Shown: positions 1-12,200 of the stretch, one piece after another
Numbering within the stretch: position 1 is the stretch's first letter
How the letters are laid out: each line of letters starts with the position of its first letter
NCBI GenBank assembly: GCA_020055645.1
Contig: CM034548.1
Location: 15,500,001-15,564,000, forward strand
Direction: 5' to 3'
From: Tomocerus qinae
Taxonomy: Eukaryota; Arthropoda; Collembola; Entomobryomorpha; Tomoceridae
Length of the DNA: 64,000 bases
Translations under genes and position numbers: made by a program
Notes under the pieces: model-generated
Told to the model about the DNA's origin: nothing
The model's input: the letters and a program-made list of their open reading frames with translations, nothing else
Database searches by the model: none

Positions 1-1467
1 TATTGCACGTACGAAAACGTTTACGCTTTTACTATTATAAACGTCTCTATTATAGTTTATCTAAGTTTCTTTTACACTACTACGCTACTACATAACAGTC
101 TACAGCACAGTAGTGCCAAATCAAACCATCCGTATCGTAGTCCCCGTAAAATTCGATACTCACATTTACTCGATTTACACTTACAAAATAACAGCGTAAC
201 AAGCTTAGCCTAAAAAGATTCTCCGACCTCCTTTCACTAAATACACTTTATGCTAAAGCCCATCCATATTTATATACAAATTCCACGTTAAGGAGCCACG
301 CGACTAACTCTAACTTTCTCCCACTATCGTCCTCATGCTACAAGTCTTGCTCCTCTGCTACTTTGATGTGTTTAAGGCTGCCTCAGCTAGCACGCGTTTC
401 CAGTTTCTGGGCTCATTTCAAAAGATAGCCGAATTGGGTTTTCAGCCCCTTTGGGGTCTAGAATGAAAGTTTAGACGTCTCACATTGTGCAGCTCAGTTT
501 TTAAAATAGTTAACGATAAGAGTTTCTAAAAAGAAGCCTTACACACCCCGTTAAATTCTTGCTCGTTTTTGAGACCAATTTTAACTTCCTACGATACGAT
601 GACAAACTTGGATTTTGGAAATTCAGCTATTCAAATGCATGAAATGAGAAGAGTCAATTAGCTAAAATCTATGATGTCGTAATAAAATAGACAACGCTAG
701 AAAATAGTATTCACATATTGATATTCTACTACAACTACTTGCTAGTCGACCAAGTTTCATGATTTACAACTAACACCACGTGATAGCAGAGGCAGCCTTA
801 AGCACTAACTAACTATATCTGCAAATACATTTTGCGCAATTATTCTTTATTTCTAGTTTATTTACATTACATATTATGATACCGACATGTAATGATGTAA
901 TGTGCCCTAACATTGTTCTTTATTTGTAGATACTACTTACATCTAATGATATGCAGTCTAAAACTGAAATTCCATTTTGCAAATCAATGTCTTAATTTAT
1001 ATGAATATGCATGTATTAAAATCCTGCAGCATGCAGTATACTAAGTAGAATGATAACTCATGTATTTGTAGCGTCCAGCCCGGGTAAAAATAACAATGCC
1101 TTTACTATATTATGCTAACTATATTCTAGCAGATAGACTAGACTGATATAGACTAGACTGAATCAAAGCAACAACAATCAAATCATAACTTGGTAATTAG
1201 TTGCCATGTTGTCAAGTGACCTAAGTCAAGGCATTCTAGAAGTAAGACAAAATTGCAGGATACAGCAGTATACCGTGACCTGGAGAAGTCTCGACTGAAA
1301 ATCTCATCTGTGTATGATAGAATAGATAAATAGAATAGCTGTCTGCGTCTGTGTCCTACCCTGTGTGACCAAGATCGCCGCTGCTGATACTGCTGACCAG
1401 CAATCGAACACGAATTTCAGATTTGCCTGATAATTACAAAGCTTAATAATAATTATAATTAAGAAAA
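1..1467. other. Non-coding stretch before the first gene
   Basis: No exon chain or conserved protein could be supported here. The only structure seen is a pair of inverted arms near 368-396 and 777-805, listed separately. The last 100 bases probably hold the promoter or 5' leader of the small gene that begins at 1468. Confidence 0.5.
368..805. repeat. Inverted-repeat element, about 440 bp (possible MITE)
   Basis: The arms at 368-396 and 777-805 are inverted copies of each other. Both contain TTAAGGCTGCCTC followed by GCTA-CACG, with a few mismatches over about 29 bases. The interior has no long reading frame. Terminal inverted arms around a short non-coding core suggest a non-autonomous DNA transposon. 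I could not see a target-site duplication, so the family and exact ends are open. Confidence 0.4.
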
Positions 1468-2597
1468 ATGATGACCAGAAGGAAAACTAGGGAAATGGCG
1501 GAAATAAGTGGATGTGAAATAATTGAAGGTGCTGTTGAAGTTAAAACTCCAAGGTATTTTATGAAATATATTTGATAGTTATGGTTATAAAATTTGAAAA
1601 CCAAGAAAAATATTAATTACTAATCCTTTAGTACAATACTATTTACTATATCTTTATTTTACAGTTTCCGTATATTAGAATTTGAGCCTTCAGTTTGTTT
1701 GGTATGGTATGCATTTTCTATTGTTACTTGACTATTGAATTGCATTTGTGATTCAATTTTGGCTAAATAGAAATCATTTTTGTATGACTTCATTGACTAA
1801 TGGTTCTATATCCAAATCGTATTTGTTTTGACGGCCTTTAAAATTAACATTTCTTGCCTTTAAAAAACTGCAGAAGAGATTTATTTCTACTGCCAAAATA
1901 AATATTTTTACACTCCTTACAATTAAGCCGTAAAAAGATAGACTGTTGACGATGTAAATACTACATTATTATTTCTGTACTAATCGATTCATGATTCTGT
2001 GGACAGGACGAGTTGGAAGAGAACTTGGATGATTCAGAATTTGAACGAAGGCACAAAGCGGGATTAAAATGGGAATTAGGATACAATAATTCTGGCACAC
2101 CATGGTCACATAGAAAAGGGAGAAAACGAGTTCTAGTAAAAAAACAAGAAAAAGCTGGTAATTTTGTTACCAATTCAAATAAATAACTTTGTAAAAGTGA
2201 GCGACATGATCTCTGAAATATTTTCTTTATTAGCAGATAGCATTGCTTACCGAACTCGTAGTTCGGTAGCAAGTCGTAACGTTATTTCTGTGATTAAATG
2301 CAAACCTACTAAGTAAGTGTCAATATTTTCTGTTATTAGCTACCCCAATTCATTTTATAATTTTCATCTCCCTAAAATTTTGTCATTTTGATAAATTGTC
2401 ACATTATTATAACATATGTTCACTGTTCAGTTTAATGGTAATGAAAATCAACATGCATAATGGGAGATTGATGGAAATGAAACTATCCCATCTCCCATCT
2501 GAACTTTTGTGCAAAAAATTTTTAATTGAGATTACTTTTGCTTTTATTTTTTAGAGTCGAAGAATTCAGCCGGAGAGTATTCAAGAGTTCCGGATAG
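1468..2597 (+). CDS. Small basic orphan protein, five exons, 130 aa
   Basis: I do not recognise this protein. The exon chain is 1468-1553, 1665-1701, 2007-2157, 2237-2312 and 2555-2597. Every intron is GT-AG and the phases agree, giving 130 residues ending in TAG at 2595-2597. The product starts MMTRRKTREMAEISG, is acidic in the middle (DELEENLDDSEFERR), then strongly basic (HRKGRKRVLVKKQEK), and ends RRVFKSSG. There is no signal peptide or membrane segment. The basic stretch could be a nuclear localisation signal or a nucleic-acid contact; that is inference only. Introns are about 75-310 bases, matching the neighbours. The start was chosen because it is the first ATG of the chain. The clean splicing argues for a real gene, but no homologue supports it. 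Confidence 0.55.
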
Positions 2598-3739
2598 TTA
2601 GGAATTATAGGAATCATTCTCAAAAGTCAAAATTCTCTCCTTTAACTTTGGTCTCATTGTGTCGATTCACTTGTGTGAGATATATATCCTATCAGTTACT
2701 TATTTCAATTAGGTTTAGTTTTGTTCAGATAGCAAAATAATCATTTCTGTACTACTTCACATACTATAATATGCTATACTATACAATACATTTCATTTAA
2801 AACTTTTTTACCTTCATTAGGTTAGGTTTGTTAAAGTGGCAAATTATAGATATAAGTGTCTAAAAAAAGACAACTCCAGTATAGTAGCTCGGCAGATAAG
2901 GAAGGATCTTCAGAAATGAAAACAATAGAGGTTAAAAGCTCAAGTTCAAGAAAACCTTGCGATCACCTTTTAATTAAAGTATACTTCACAGTCGACTCCG
3001 TCGCATATCTAAATTCATAAAGGTTGTATATCGGCTTACGCACATTTATGCAGAGCCAACCATAATTCTGTCGTTGTGTAGTTCGGTATCTTAATGATAG
3101 GTTACCAGTACTGATTTTGAATAAAATTATCTATAGTATTGTATAAACTTAATAGTCAGAAATGCCAGTCTGTTAATTAATTACATTGTTATACATTATA
3201 AATAAGCTATATATATATATATATATATATATGTATCTATACATTTCAATGATGATTATGCCCCAAAGATAATAAAGTATTATGTCCTGTAATTTAGACT
3301 CTAAGTAAGTTAGACTACATAAAAGACTAAAGACTCCTTGTGCTATTATATGTTAATATAAGTGTGATGCATTGCTAATTACAGTACAGTAGTATAAATT
3401 TAATATGAACTGATGAATTATCAAGCTCAATTACAATGATATTAGTACCTATGTACTTAAGTAAAGGTTACTTCAGGACAACAGAAAAATTCCAAGTATT
3501 ATTTAAGTGATATTTACGACCTACATCCAACTTCAAACCATGTACGTTCTGATAGCCGAAGTAATGATATGCTATTGGACCAGTAAACCTGAAACACTTT
3601 GTAAAATATTGATAGGCCAATTTTGTAAAATCACTTTACTCTAAAGAATATTCTTCGCACCACTTAAACTGTTTGGGCTTTAATTGTATAATATAATTAC
3701 CATTACCTACCTGATCAAGAGCTTCCGGCATTGCTAAAA
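2598..3739. other. Intergenic stretch with a TA microsatellite
   Basis: No coding signal seen. It contains a (TA)n run at about 3211-3231 and an AATAAA near 3270 that could serve the upstream gene. The rest is AT-rich single-copy-looking sequence. Confidence 0.5.
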
Positions 3740-4219
3740 ATGAAATCTAAATCAAGTGAAACAATTATTTTCGTGCTTTTTTTACTGATGATTGACATGA
3801 ATGGCGTCAACTGTGAGTGCAAGTGTACCCGTCCCATGAAGAGTAAATACTGCTGTGAGATCTACCGTGGTTTTTGTTGCGAGTGAGTGTATAGTTTTTA
3901 ATCTTTAATTTCATGCTTTTAATCATTCTCCTTATTTATCTTGGCATTTTGTGCTCTAGCGTTTAATGTATAAAATATGCTTGAAATAGTAGTTGATAGT
4001 AGGAAGATGCGTCTGTAGTAGTAGAAGTTAATGCTTTGTTTGATTATATATATGTCCCTATTAATCTTCAAAATTGTTTGCTGTAGATTTCCGCGAAATC
4101 ATTTGTGGAAAGAAATGCCTTCTGGGATGCCTAAAAGTTCACGAACCTCGACGTCCAACTCGGAACCTGAATCTCTTTCAATACTAGAAAAAATTATCAT
4201 GGCTTCAACAGCCGAGTAG
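3740..4219 (+). CDS. Short secreted cysteine-rich peptide (two exons, putative)
   Basis: Exon 1 (3740-3882) encodes a start, a hydrophobic core (IIFVLFLLMI) that looks like a signal peptide, and then a segment of about two dozen residues with seven cysteines, including two CC pairs. It ends at a strong GTGAGT donor. Ignoring that donor, the frame stops two bases later at TGA, so an unspliced message would give a peptide of 47 residues. With the donor and the acceptor before 4087, the frame continues to TAG at 4217-4219, giving 91 residues with a Ser/Thr-rich, cysteine-free tail. An AATAAA lies at 4589-4594. The layout (signal peptide, small cysteine core) resembles secreted antimicrobial, hormone or venom-type peptides. 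I do not recognise the family and claim no activity. The second exon has another frame with four cysteines, so the exon 2 reading is uncertain. Confidence 0.5.
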
Positions 4220-5034
4220 AAATTGTTTTAGTTAATTTGAGATTGTTACACCTTCCAAATTCAATTAATACGAATTATTCGTATAAGCATTAAAATTAAT
4301 AATTAAGAAAAATGTTGCAAATGAAATGTTGCTAGTTAAATATTTTTGCTATTCAACCCTTTTGCTATACGTACTTGCCAATGTTACTTACTACTTACAT
4401 TATTTATTAGCATAAATAATTTTTTGTTGGTTAAACATATATAATGTATTTTTACATCGTCTTATAATGATGTAGTGTAGGTAGTGGACGCTTGTGTTCC
4501 ATCGATTACAATTTTTCGGAATTTAGGCTAGTTAAAAATGATCGTAGTGTAGTTCAGTACAAAATGTGTAAAATCCTTCAAGAAGTTTAATAAAACCATG
4601 TGTAATTAATTTTAAGGGTAATTGCGAGGTAGTTACGATAATTTAATTTTTGTCATTGTTTTTTAATTACTTATTGGAATACCTATTGTGAAAATATTGG
4701 GGCATACATTCCTTGATTATATTATAACAACTTCATTTTTATAGAGACCGATTATTTAACTCCAGGAATCTAGCTGTATGCATAAATGGAGCACATAGTG
4801 GTAATGACAGAAAATAATAATCATGAGACATGATTCAAGACAGACCAATTCATAACAAACTCGTTGCTAGTTTCTGTATATTTATTGAGATAACATTGTA
4901 AAACTGTATATAGTTGCGTATTGCATGTAACTAAATAGCATTTAATGTACGAAATAGCCGCATGAATAACATTAAACAATTGAATGGTATGAGGAAGGTA
5001 ATATTTAAAACATTACTAGATTAGAAAGTAAGGT
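4220..5034. other. 3' regions between convergent genes
   Basis: No coding signal seen. It holds a plus-strand AATAAA at 4589-4594 for the cysteine-rich peptide gene and, on the minus strand, AATAAA at 4881-4886, about 150 bases beyond the PTCD3 stop codon. The two genes converge here. Confidence 0.55.
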
Positions 5035-8000
5035 TCATGAAGTAATTTCTTGAACATTTGAAGCTAACTTTAAATGACTTTTGTTCTTTGTGACATCAAA
5101 TCCTACAATATTACTCAGCTTACTAATTTGGCTAGAGTCCATTTCAACTTTAGAGTAAACTTCTTGAGCGAGATCTACTACTTCAGGGAATCCAGCATCA
5201 CTGAGGTATTGAATACACAGCTGAAAAATAAAAACGTTATTTACCGCCAAAGCCTAATCAAAACCTTTGCATTACGTTGTCATTTGTTAAGTTTCTCATA
5301 ACATAATTGTAAAACATCTTACCAATGCCGTAGGAGAACTCTGCCGTATCATTGCTTCTTTCAGAAACATTTGTAAAGACTCCAAACTGGGAATGCCAAC
5401 AACGTCATGTGAAGATCGCAGCAGTTTCTTCATTATTTCTTCCGCCCGCTCAAACTCGCCAGCCTTCACTTGGATCACAAGCAAATCTCCAAGCATTTTA
5501 CCGTTCCAGTTTATAGTTCTAGGTTTATCCTCGTCCCAGAATTCTATAATTTCCCATATTCTCCAGCTGATATTAGTGAAGCTCCGAGATAACCGCAAAA
5601 AATCCGAGTCTGTAGCATCTGGATAATTGGTAGCTATTGCTTGAAGCATAAGAGCGAGTAGATTTTCTCTATTAGTTTGGTCAAAAATAACCATATCGGA
5701 CCATAGTTGTTCCAAGTACTGAATCGCTCCATTTAAATGCAAAGAGCTTAAAATTTCCTGCATATTCAAAAAATTAGTTACAATTTCTTACATACTTGTG
5801 CTAAAGGTGATCAACGGACATTAAATAACATTACCTCCATTATTCCAGGTTCTGGTGTATAAATGTTTGGAACAATTTTGTTGTAAAACTCCATAAACGT
5901 GTCAAATGTTTCATAATTGCATTTAAGGGACACGAAATGCCGACTATAACATCATGGAAACGAAGGGTATTAACTGCCTTGAATCATATGGATCAAATAA
6001 CTAATATGTTTGTATGAAAATCAGAGGGAATAACTCACTAATAAATGGATTCCTTAAATGAATCTCCAATAAGATCATAATTATTCCCAACGTGAAGAAG
6101 CGTATCAACTTTTATGGCCAAATCAAGATCCTGCAAATGATTTCGACATACATCCATAGCTGTAACGAAGAAAAACGTATCCTTCGGATCCTGAATCTGA
6201 AAAGTCTTTCCCTCTATGTGCTCTAGGATATCAACTAATATTGAACTGGTAGGGCCCCCTAAATCAAATTATGTAAATATGTCTTTTAGGTAGCTATTTC
6301 AAAGTCGCTAAAAAGGTATAATATGGCAAATATATCTACAATTACTTTCTTTGCAATGTGTGATTAATAAATTATAGTAGGATGCCAAAGATGGTTCGAT
6401 GTCCAACTTCTTGAATTCTGCAATGACTTTCATAGCCAACCCTTTTCCTTGGCGAATATTTCCAAAGGTACTTAGCATTTCTAATACGGAATTGAGAGTC
6501 GCCACGTTTGGTTTTACTGCGGCTTTCTCCATGTCCGATAAAATTTCCTAAGTATAAACAATACAACATATGATTTTTAGATATGACTATACACTCAAAT
6601 GATATAATTAACACGGCGTACACAATTAGTAAGCCCATGGCCCATAGCCAACCAACGACGTAGTCATACAAATATCACTAGTGCAAATCACCTCAGTCAA
6701 TTGCCATCTCATGTCACTGTTTTCACGAAGGAAATTTACAATTCTAATTAAAGAATTGAAGGTTTCAACATCGATAGGCAGTTCCTTTGACTCTGCTTCT
6801 TTATAAAGCTGCCAAGCCTTTTCAGCCTGCAATAAAGATGTAAAAATGCAATTTTTAATGAACGTATTCAGCATTGACAATCCTTTATTTAAAGCCAATC
6901 ACTACCTGGTAATACTTTGCCCTTCCTCTGATTAAAGCACAATATGCAGCAGCACTCTGAGGTTCTAGTTCTTGAAATATCTGTTCAGCAATTCCATTTT
7001 CTCTGGATGCGTACATGAAGTATATTATTAATATTGAGATATCCTTCAATATAGTAGAATCTTCAAATGCTAAAATCAATATTATTATGGTCTCACCTCC
7101 ATGAGTTCTTTTGCTTTTCTCTGGCCAGCATTCCGGTTCTGTACCACCGCTCCTCAATCCATTCCTCGTCAAGGGGTTCAGTTTCATTGTAGTAGCAAAT
7201 TAATTCCAGCAGAGATTGTTTTAGATCTCTGTCAATATCTAAAACGTACAGACAATTAATTACCACAATCTATAGTTAATAGTCCATTAATATGTTAATC
7301 ACATGTAATAAAAATCTGAGAAATGAGTGAGATCAAACCTGTTTTATTTTGAATTAATATTTGATATACTTTGATGGCCTCTGAAAGTTGTACATTATCA
7401 ATACAAGACTTTAAATCGGATTGGTTAACATCATGTTCAGCTGAGTATGTGGGCTTTGGGAAAAATGCCTACGAATATTTAAGATTCCATTGTTACACAT
7501 ACAAATAAGAAATGAAAAATATTAATTACTATTTGACTTTTAAAAGTGTCGACCTCAATTGGTGGATCTGCAACACGATGATTGAATAGATCTGCGTGCT
7601 CCTGTAGAATCCATTTAGCAGCTTTCTTGCCAGATTCTTTAGAAAGAGCAAAACTTCGTTTTGCCATGTTGGACATAGGTATTAAGTAAGGATCGTCGTG
7701 GTAACGGTAATGAGGTGCAGTGTAATCCCTTCCAATTGTACTGGCTAATGCCTGTAGGAAAAGAAATAAAATCAAATTTTAACAAGTGAACAATGAATAA
7801 GCATGAAGAAACACAAACACCAAATAGAAATTCAAACCAAAGCAGTAAAATATGAAATTTGCAGTGTAGTAATCTAAGAAAATCAATTGGGATCAATTCT
7901 AAATCCTTATTGGACTAGATTGATTGCCATGCACAGCGAGAAAAATACGAGATTTTACAAATTTAAACTACTTTTAGAATGTCAGTATCGCTTCGTTCAA

Positions 8001-8280
8001 TTTTTCTGGGTATATTGATAGAAACTTTTTTCTTTTGACTTTGTGCATGGCTATTTTGTGGGTTGTTGTTTTGATGACGTTTTTCAAATTTTGCTGCATC
8101 TGTGTTGTACTTGTAATGACTAGCAATGCTGATTCTCGCCGAAGATGTTTTCCTACAACAAAAGATATTAGATTTTGAATATGAAATAATTAAATGTTCA
8201 CCAACATTTTTGAACAAAGTTCAAACCACTTACGCAAGTTCCCTTAAATTATAAATCTTCCAAATCGCCGAACTTTGCAT
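5035..8280 (-). CDS. PTCD3: PTCD3, mitochondrial small ribosomal subunit protein mS39 (PPR protein), 693 aa
   Basis: This is the pentatricopeptide-repeat protein of the mitochondrial 28S subunit, which sits near the mRNA entry side and is needed for mitochondrial translation. Twelve exons run down the minus strand: 8280-8234, 8152-7972, 7751-7554, 7468-7339, 7238-7097, 7002-6906, 6826-6692, 6547-6346, 6258-6039, 5943-5835, 5757-5323 and 5220-5035. They sum to 693 residues against 689 in human PTCD3. The N-terminus MQSSAIWKIYNLRELAKT is basic and amphipathic, as expected for a mitochondrial presequence. Diagnostic matches are DPPIEAFFPKP, the WRENGIAEQIF junction across exons 5/6, and helical PPR units with VETFNSLI near residue 275 and VATLNSVLEM near 326. 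The donor after exon 3 (GTCGAC) is weak, but the joined protein fits the family. It is head-to-head with SUPT3H. Confidence 0.93.
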
Positions 8281-9258
8281 GTTTACAATAAAAAGATTTA
8301 AAAATTAAGATTTTTGATCAGCACAAAGCCAAAAGCTGAAAACCCAATAACAAATCTCGTGGATTTACAGAAAAATGATTGTCGGTGTTCTCCATGAAGT
8401 TTGAATTTCGCGGATTTAATCGCCAACAAATAGTTTTCCTTCCTACGAATGTGCGGGATTTTATTTCTTAACCCATTGCAAGTCTAGAGTGCTAATGCCA
8501 AGTGCTAGGTGCTATGCTAGTCTGTAACTGGAATAAAGTTTGGAAAATTCGGATCAGGAGCAAAACGGCGTTTTCAGTTATCTAAATTAGGCTGGAAACA
8601 GAATTTTCGATACATCTGCGTCCTATTTACCTTTGTTTTATTACAAATATACTTTTACGACAGAGCTGCAACTAAAAAGAGGTAAATAACAGTCACGGTC
8701 ACGGTTGTATACTTATATAACAGACCGTTTACTTGTACACACCACAGTGTCAATGAATGTGCTTTTATTGTAACTTTCTTTATTTACATGACTACACGTT
8801 TGTAGAGTTGTCACCGTTTAAAATTTTCAACATCACAACTTCAAACAGTTTTTTTAATTTGGTCATCAGGTGCAAAAGTCTTTAGGCTTTCCTTTATTGT
8901 TATATTGTGTTATTACTCTTAATGACACATGTTGTGTTTTAGGTACCTACAATTTAAGGTGTTGGCATTACGTACTACGTACTGAAAGTCAAAAGCGCCT
9001 GGAAAAAGGTTAATAAAGCAAAACGACTGAAATAAATGATCTAACAATCTAATTTGACGGATTTTCTGCTGTTGGTTTTCTGAAATGATAACTAAAAATT
9101 AAAAATTCCCCCTTTTAAACATTATGGATTACAATGACTGAAAACTGACTATTGAACCAGTGAGTAGTATAATAATATATTTTAATTATTATTATTTAAC
9201 TATTAATCAAACTATCAAACGATTAAAATATTGATTCCTTTCATTCTGACAGATAAAA
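8281..9258. promoter_or_regulatory. Shared 5' region between divergent PTCD3 and SUPT3H
   Basis: The two start codons point away from each other across about 980 bases, so both promoters must lie here or in introns. A consensus-like acceptor (CTGACAG) sits seven bases before the SUPT3H start, which implies an upstream non-coding exon for that gene. I see no convincing TATA box or named factor site. Confidence 0.45.
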
Positions 9259-12200
9259 ATGAGTTCATCGTCAGGAAGTAGGAGTTCTAAGGGATCTCGG
9301 AGTAGATCTTCTTCCTCCAAAAAATCTAATGCAACATCTAGAAGCGTCACTGCCACTGCCACTAGCAGCAACATAACTTCTACTAATACCCGCTATAATA
9401 CCACAAATGAAGTAGGCTTAAAAGGGGTGCCATTGTACTCAGTATCAAATCAGTACTCCGTACAAACAAGATGCGTTACAGAGTATTCAAAGGAGACTTG
9501 GAGCACGCAAATAAATGCATCACAAACTGGTCCTGAAAGGTTACCTACAACTCTTACGACCCAGAGAATTACATCTAAAGAAGTGTCAACTATGGTGACT
9601 TCTAATTCATCACTAAAGACCTTTCAAATGGCTCCAAATCCAGAATGCAGAGTAAATAACGTATTTTATTCACCAGCTGTTGGGCGTTCGAATACAACAT
9701 TTGCAATTTCAACGGCTAAATCAGTATCCTCATCAACTACTTTGAACAAACGAGATGAGCCAATTATTTCTCAAACGCGACCAGAAATGAAGTCTATTAA
9801 GTACAATTTACCAGATAACCATTTACTAAGATCTAACACATTGTCTACCATACCTCTCACTATTGTTCCTAAACCTGCCACTCAAACATTAATGACGGCA
9901 TCGCCATCTAAAAACACAAGCTGTGTTACAAAAGCAAATGATAGTCAAATAAGATGTCAAAAAACGAATTTCACTTTTATTAAACCTATTACTATTGATT
10001 TAACGAAACCGGACGGCCCAAACGATGTAGATAAGCCGAATTCAACCACATATTTACCAAAAGTTGGGGAAAAACAAGCACAAACCAAGGCCGCTCCCTC
10101 AAAGAAAAAATCAGCGGCGACCCCAGCAAAGAACACTCTCAATTCTGGTCAGAAAAAAATTCCTATAACTCCATTACAAGCAACAACCAAGGCCGCTCCC
10201 TTAAAGAGAAAATCAGCGGCGACTCCAGCAAAGAACACTCTCAATTCTGGTAAGAAAACAATTCCTATAACTCCATTACAAGCAATAATGAAGGCCGCTC
10301 CCTCAAAGAGAAAATCAGCTGTTACTCCAGCGAAGAACACTCTTAATTCTGGTCAGGAAAAAATTCCAATAACTCCATTACAAGCTATAATGAAGGCAGC
10401 TCCCTCAAAGAGAAAATCAGCTGTGGCTCCAGTAAAAAACACTCTTAATTCTGGTCAGGAAAAAATTCCTATAACTCCATTACAAACAATACCCAAGGTC
10501 GCTGTCTCAAAGAGAAAATCAACTTTGACTTCAGCGAAGAACACTCTTACTTCTGGTCAGGAAAAAATTCCAATAACTCCCATACAAGCAATAATGAAGG
10601 CCGTTGCCTCAAAAAGAAAATCAGCTGTGACTCCAGCAAAGGACTTTCTTAATTCTGGTCAGGAAAAAATTCCTATAACTCCATTAAAAGCTAAAACCAA
10701 GGCAGCTCCCTCAAAGCCGAAATCAGCTGAACCTCCACCAAAGATCACTCTTAATTCTGGTCAGGAAAAAATTCCTGAAACTCCATTACCAGCAAAAACC
10801 AAGGCCGCTCCCTCAAAGCCGAAATCAGCTGGACCTCCAGCAAAGGTCATTCTTAAATTTGGTCAGGAAAAAATTCCTATAACTCTATCCCAAGCAAAAA
10901 AGTTAAGATATCTCAAAAGACTCGTAGCTTTGGATAAAGCTAAGACTAAATCCTCTTTACCTTTTGATAAGTCCAAGTTAAAGAATGTGTCTGTTAATCG
11001 TATAACAAGGAAGGCCAATGGAACTAAAAGAAGAAAAGTAATTTATCCGGGATGTAGCTTGGTACCATCCATCAAAGTTGACGGGAAGGAACCTTTGTTT
11101 ATTTACAAAGATGGAGCAGCGGCTATTAATAAAAAAATACAAATTTCCAAACCGTCGAAGCTAATTATCAGAAAAACTTTACTTCCTAAAGTAGTACTTA
11201 AAAAAGTACATTGTCGCCCTGTAGAACCAGAAGAAAAAGAAGAAGAAACTCCGTTTATTCTTCCAAGATATTCTCCTCCCCGATATGATTTTAAATATAA
11301 TATCATTAGGAAAAACAAAGGAATTCATGAAGATGATACACCTGAGCTGGAGACGGAACATATCTGTGAAGACATAATTGAGTATACGGGCGAATTTGAT
11401 AAGTTTGCTAGAGCAGAAGAGAGAAAATTGAAACGCGCTGCATGGTTTTCCGATCCTGGCGTTCAAAACACAACTAATATCCAACCGGATGTAAATAATA
11501 CACAATCGGATTTAAATAATACCCAACCGGATTTAAATAATACCCAACAGGATTTAAATAATACCCAACCTGATTCAAATAATACCCAACCTGATTCAAA
11601 TAATACCCAACCGGATTTAAATAATACCCAACAGGATTTAAATAATACCCAACAGGATTTATATAATACCCAACAGGATTTAAATAATACCCAACAGGAT
11701 TTATATAATACCCAACAGGATTTAAATAATACCCAACAGGATTTAAATAATACCCAACAGGATTTAAATAATACCCAACCCGATGTACATAATATCCAAC
11801 CGGATGTATATAATATCCAACCGGATGTATATAATATCCAACCGGATGTATATAATATCCAACCGGATGTATATACTATCCAACCGGATGTACATAATAT
11901 CCAACCGGATGTATCAACTACACAAGTTGGGCTGTTCGGTGTTCAAATAATACCTGAAAGTTTAGTCAACATGCACATGGTACCAAATGATAGTATTACG
12001 CTATTGTGTCATAATAACCTGAACGAAGTTTCCGCAACCAATGCTTTCCTAACTTTTCATTCCACTATGAACGCGTGTAATTCTTCGTCAACTGCAACTA
12101 CAAATGTCACGCAGATAACTACAACTCCCATTGTTTCTTCGTTTGTAAAAGAGACGTTGGCTTCAACCTCTGCGGAATTACATAGTTTCGTTCCGCCGTC

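Noticed and set aside
3211-3231. TA microsatellite considered as a possible recombination or promoter element
   Set aside because: A simple (TA)n run with no gene start nearby in the right position; treated as an ordinary microsatellite.
10149-10340. Hydrophobic open frame opposite the SUPT3H repeat array
   Set aside because: Antisense shadow of the Lys/Pro-rich repeats. Its own repetition follows from the sense repeats.
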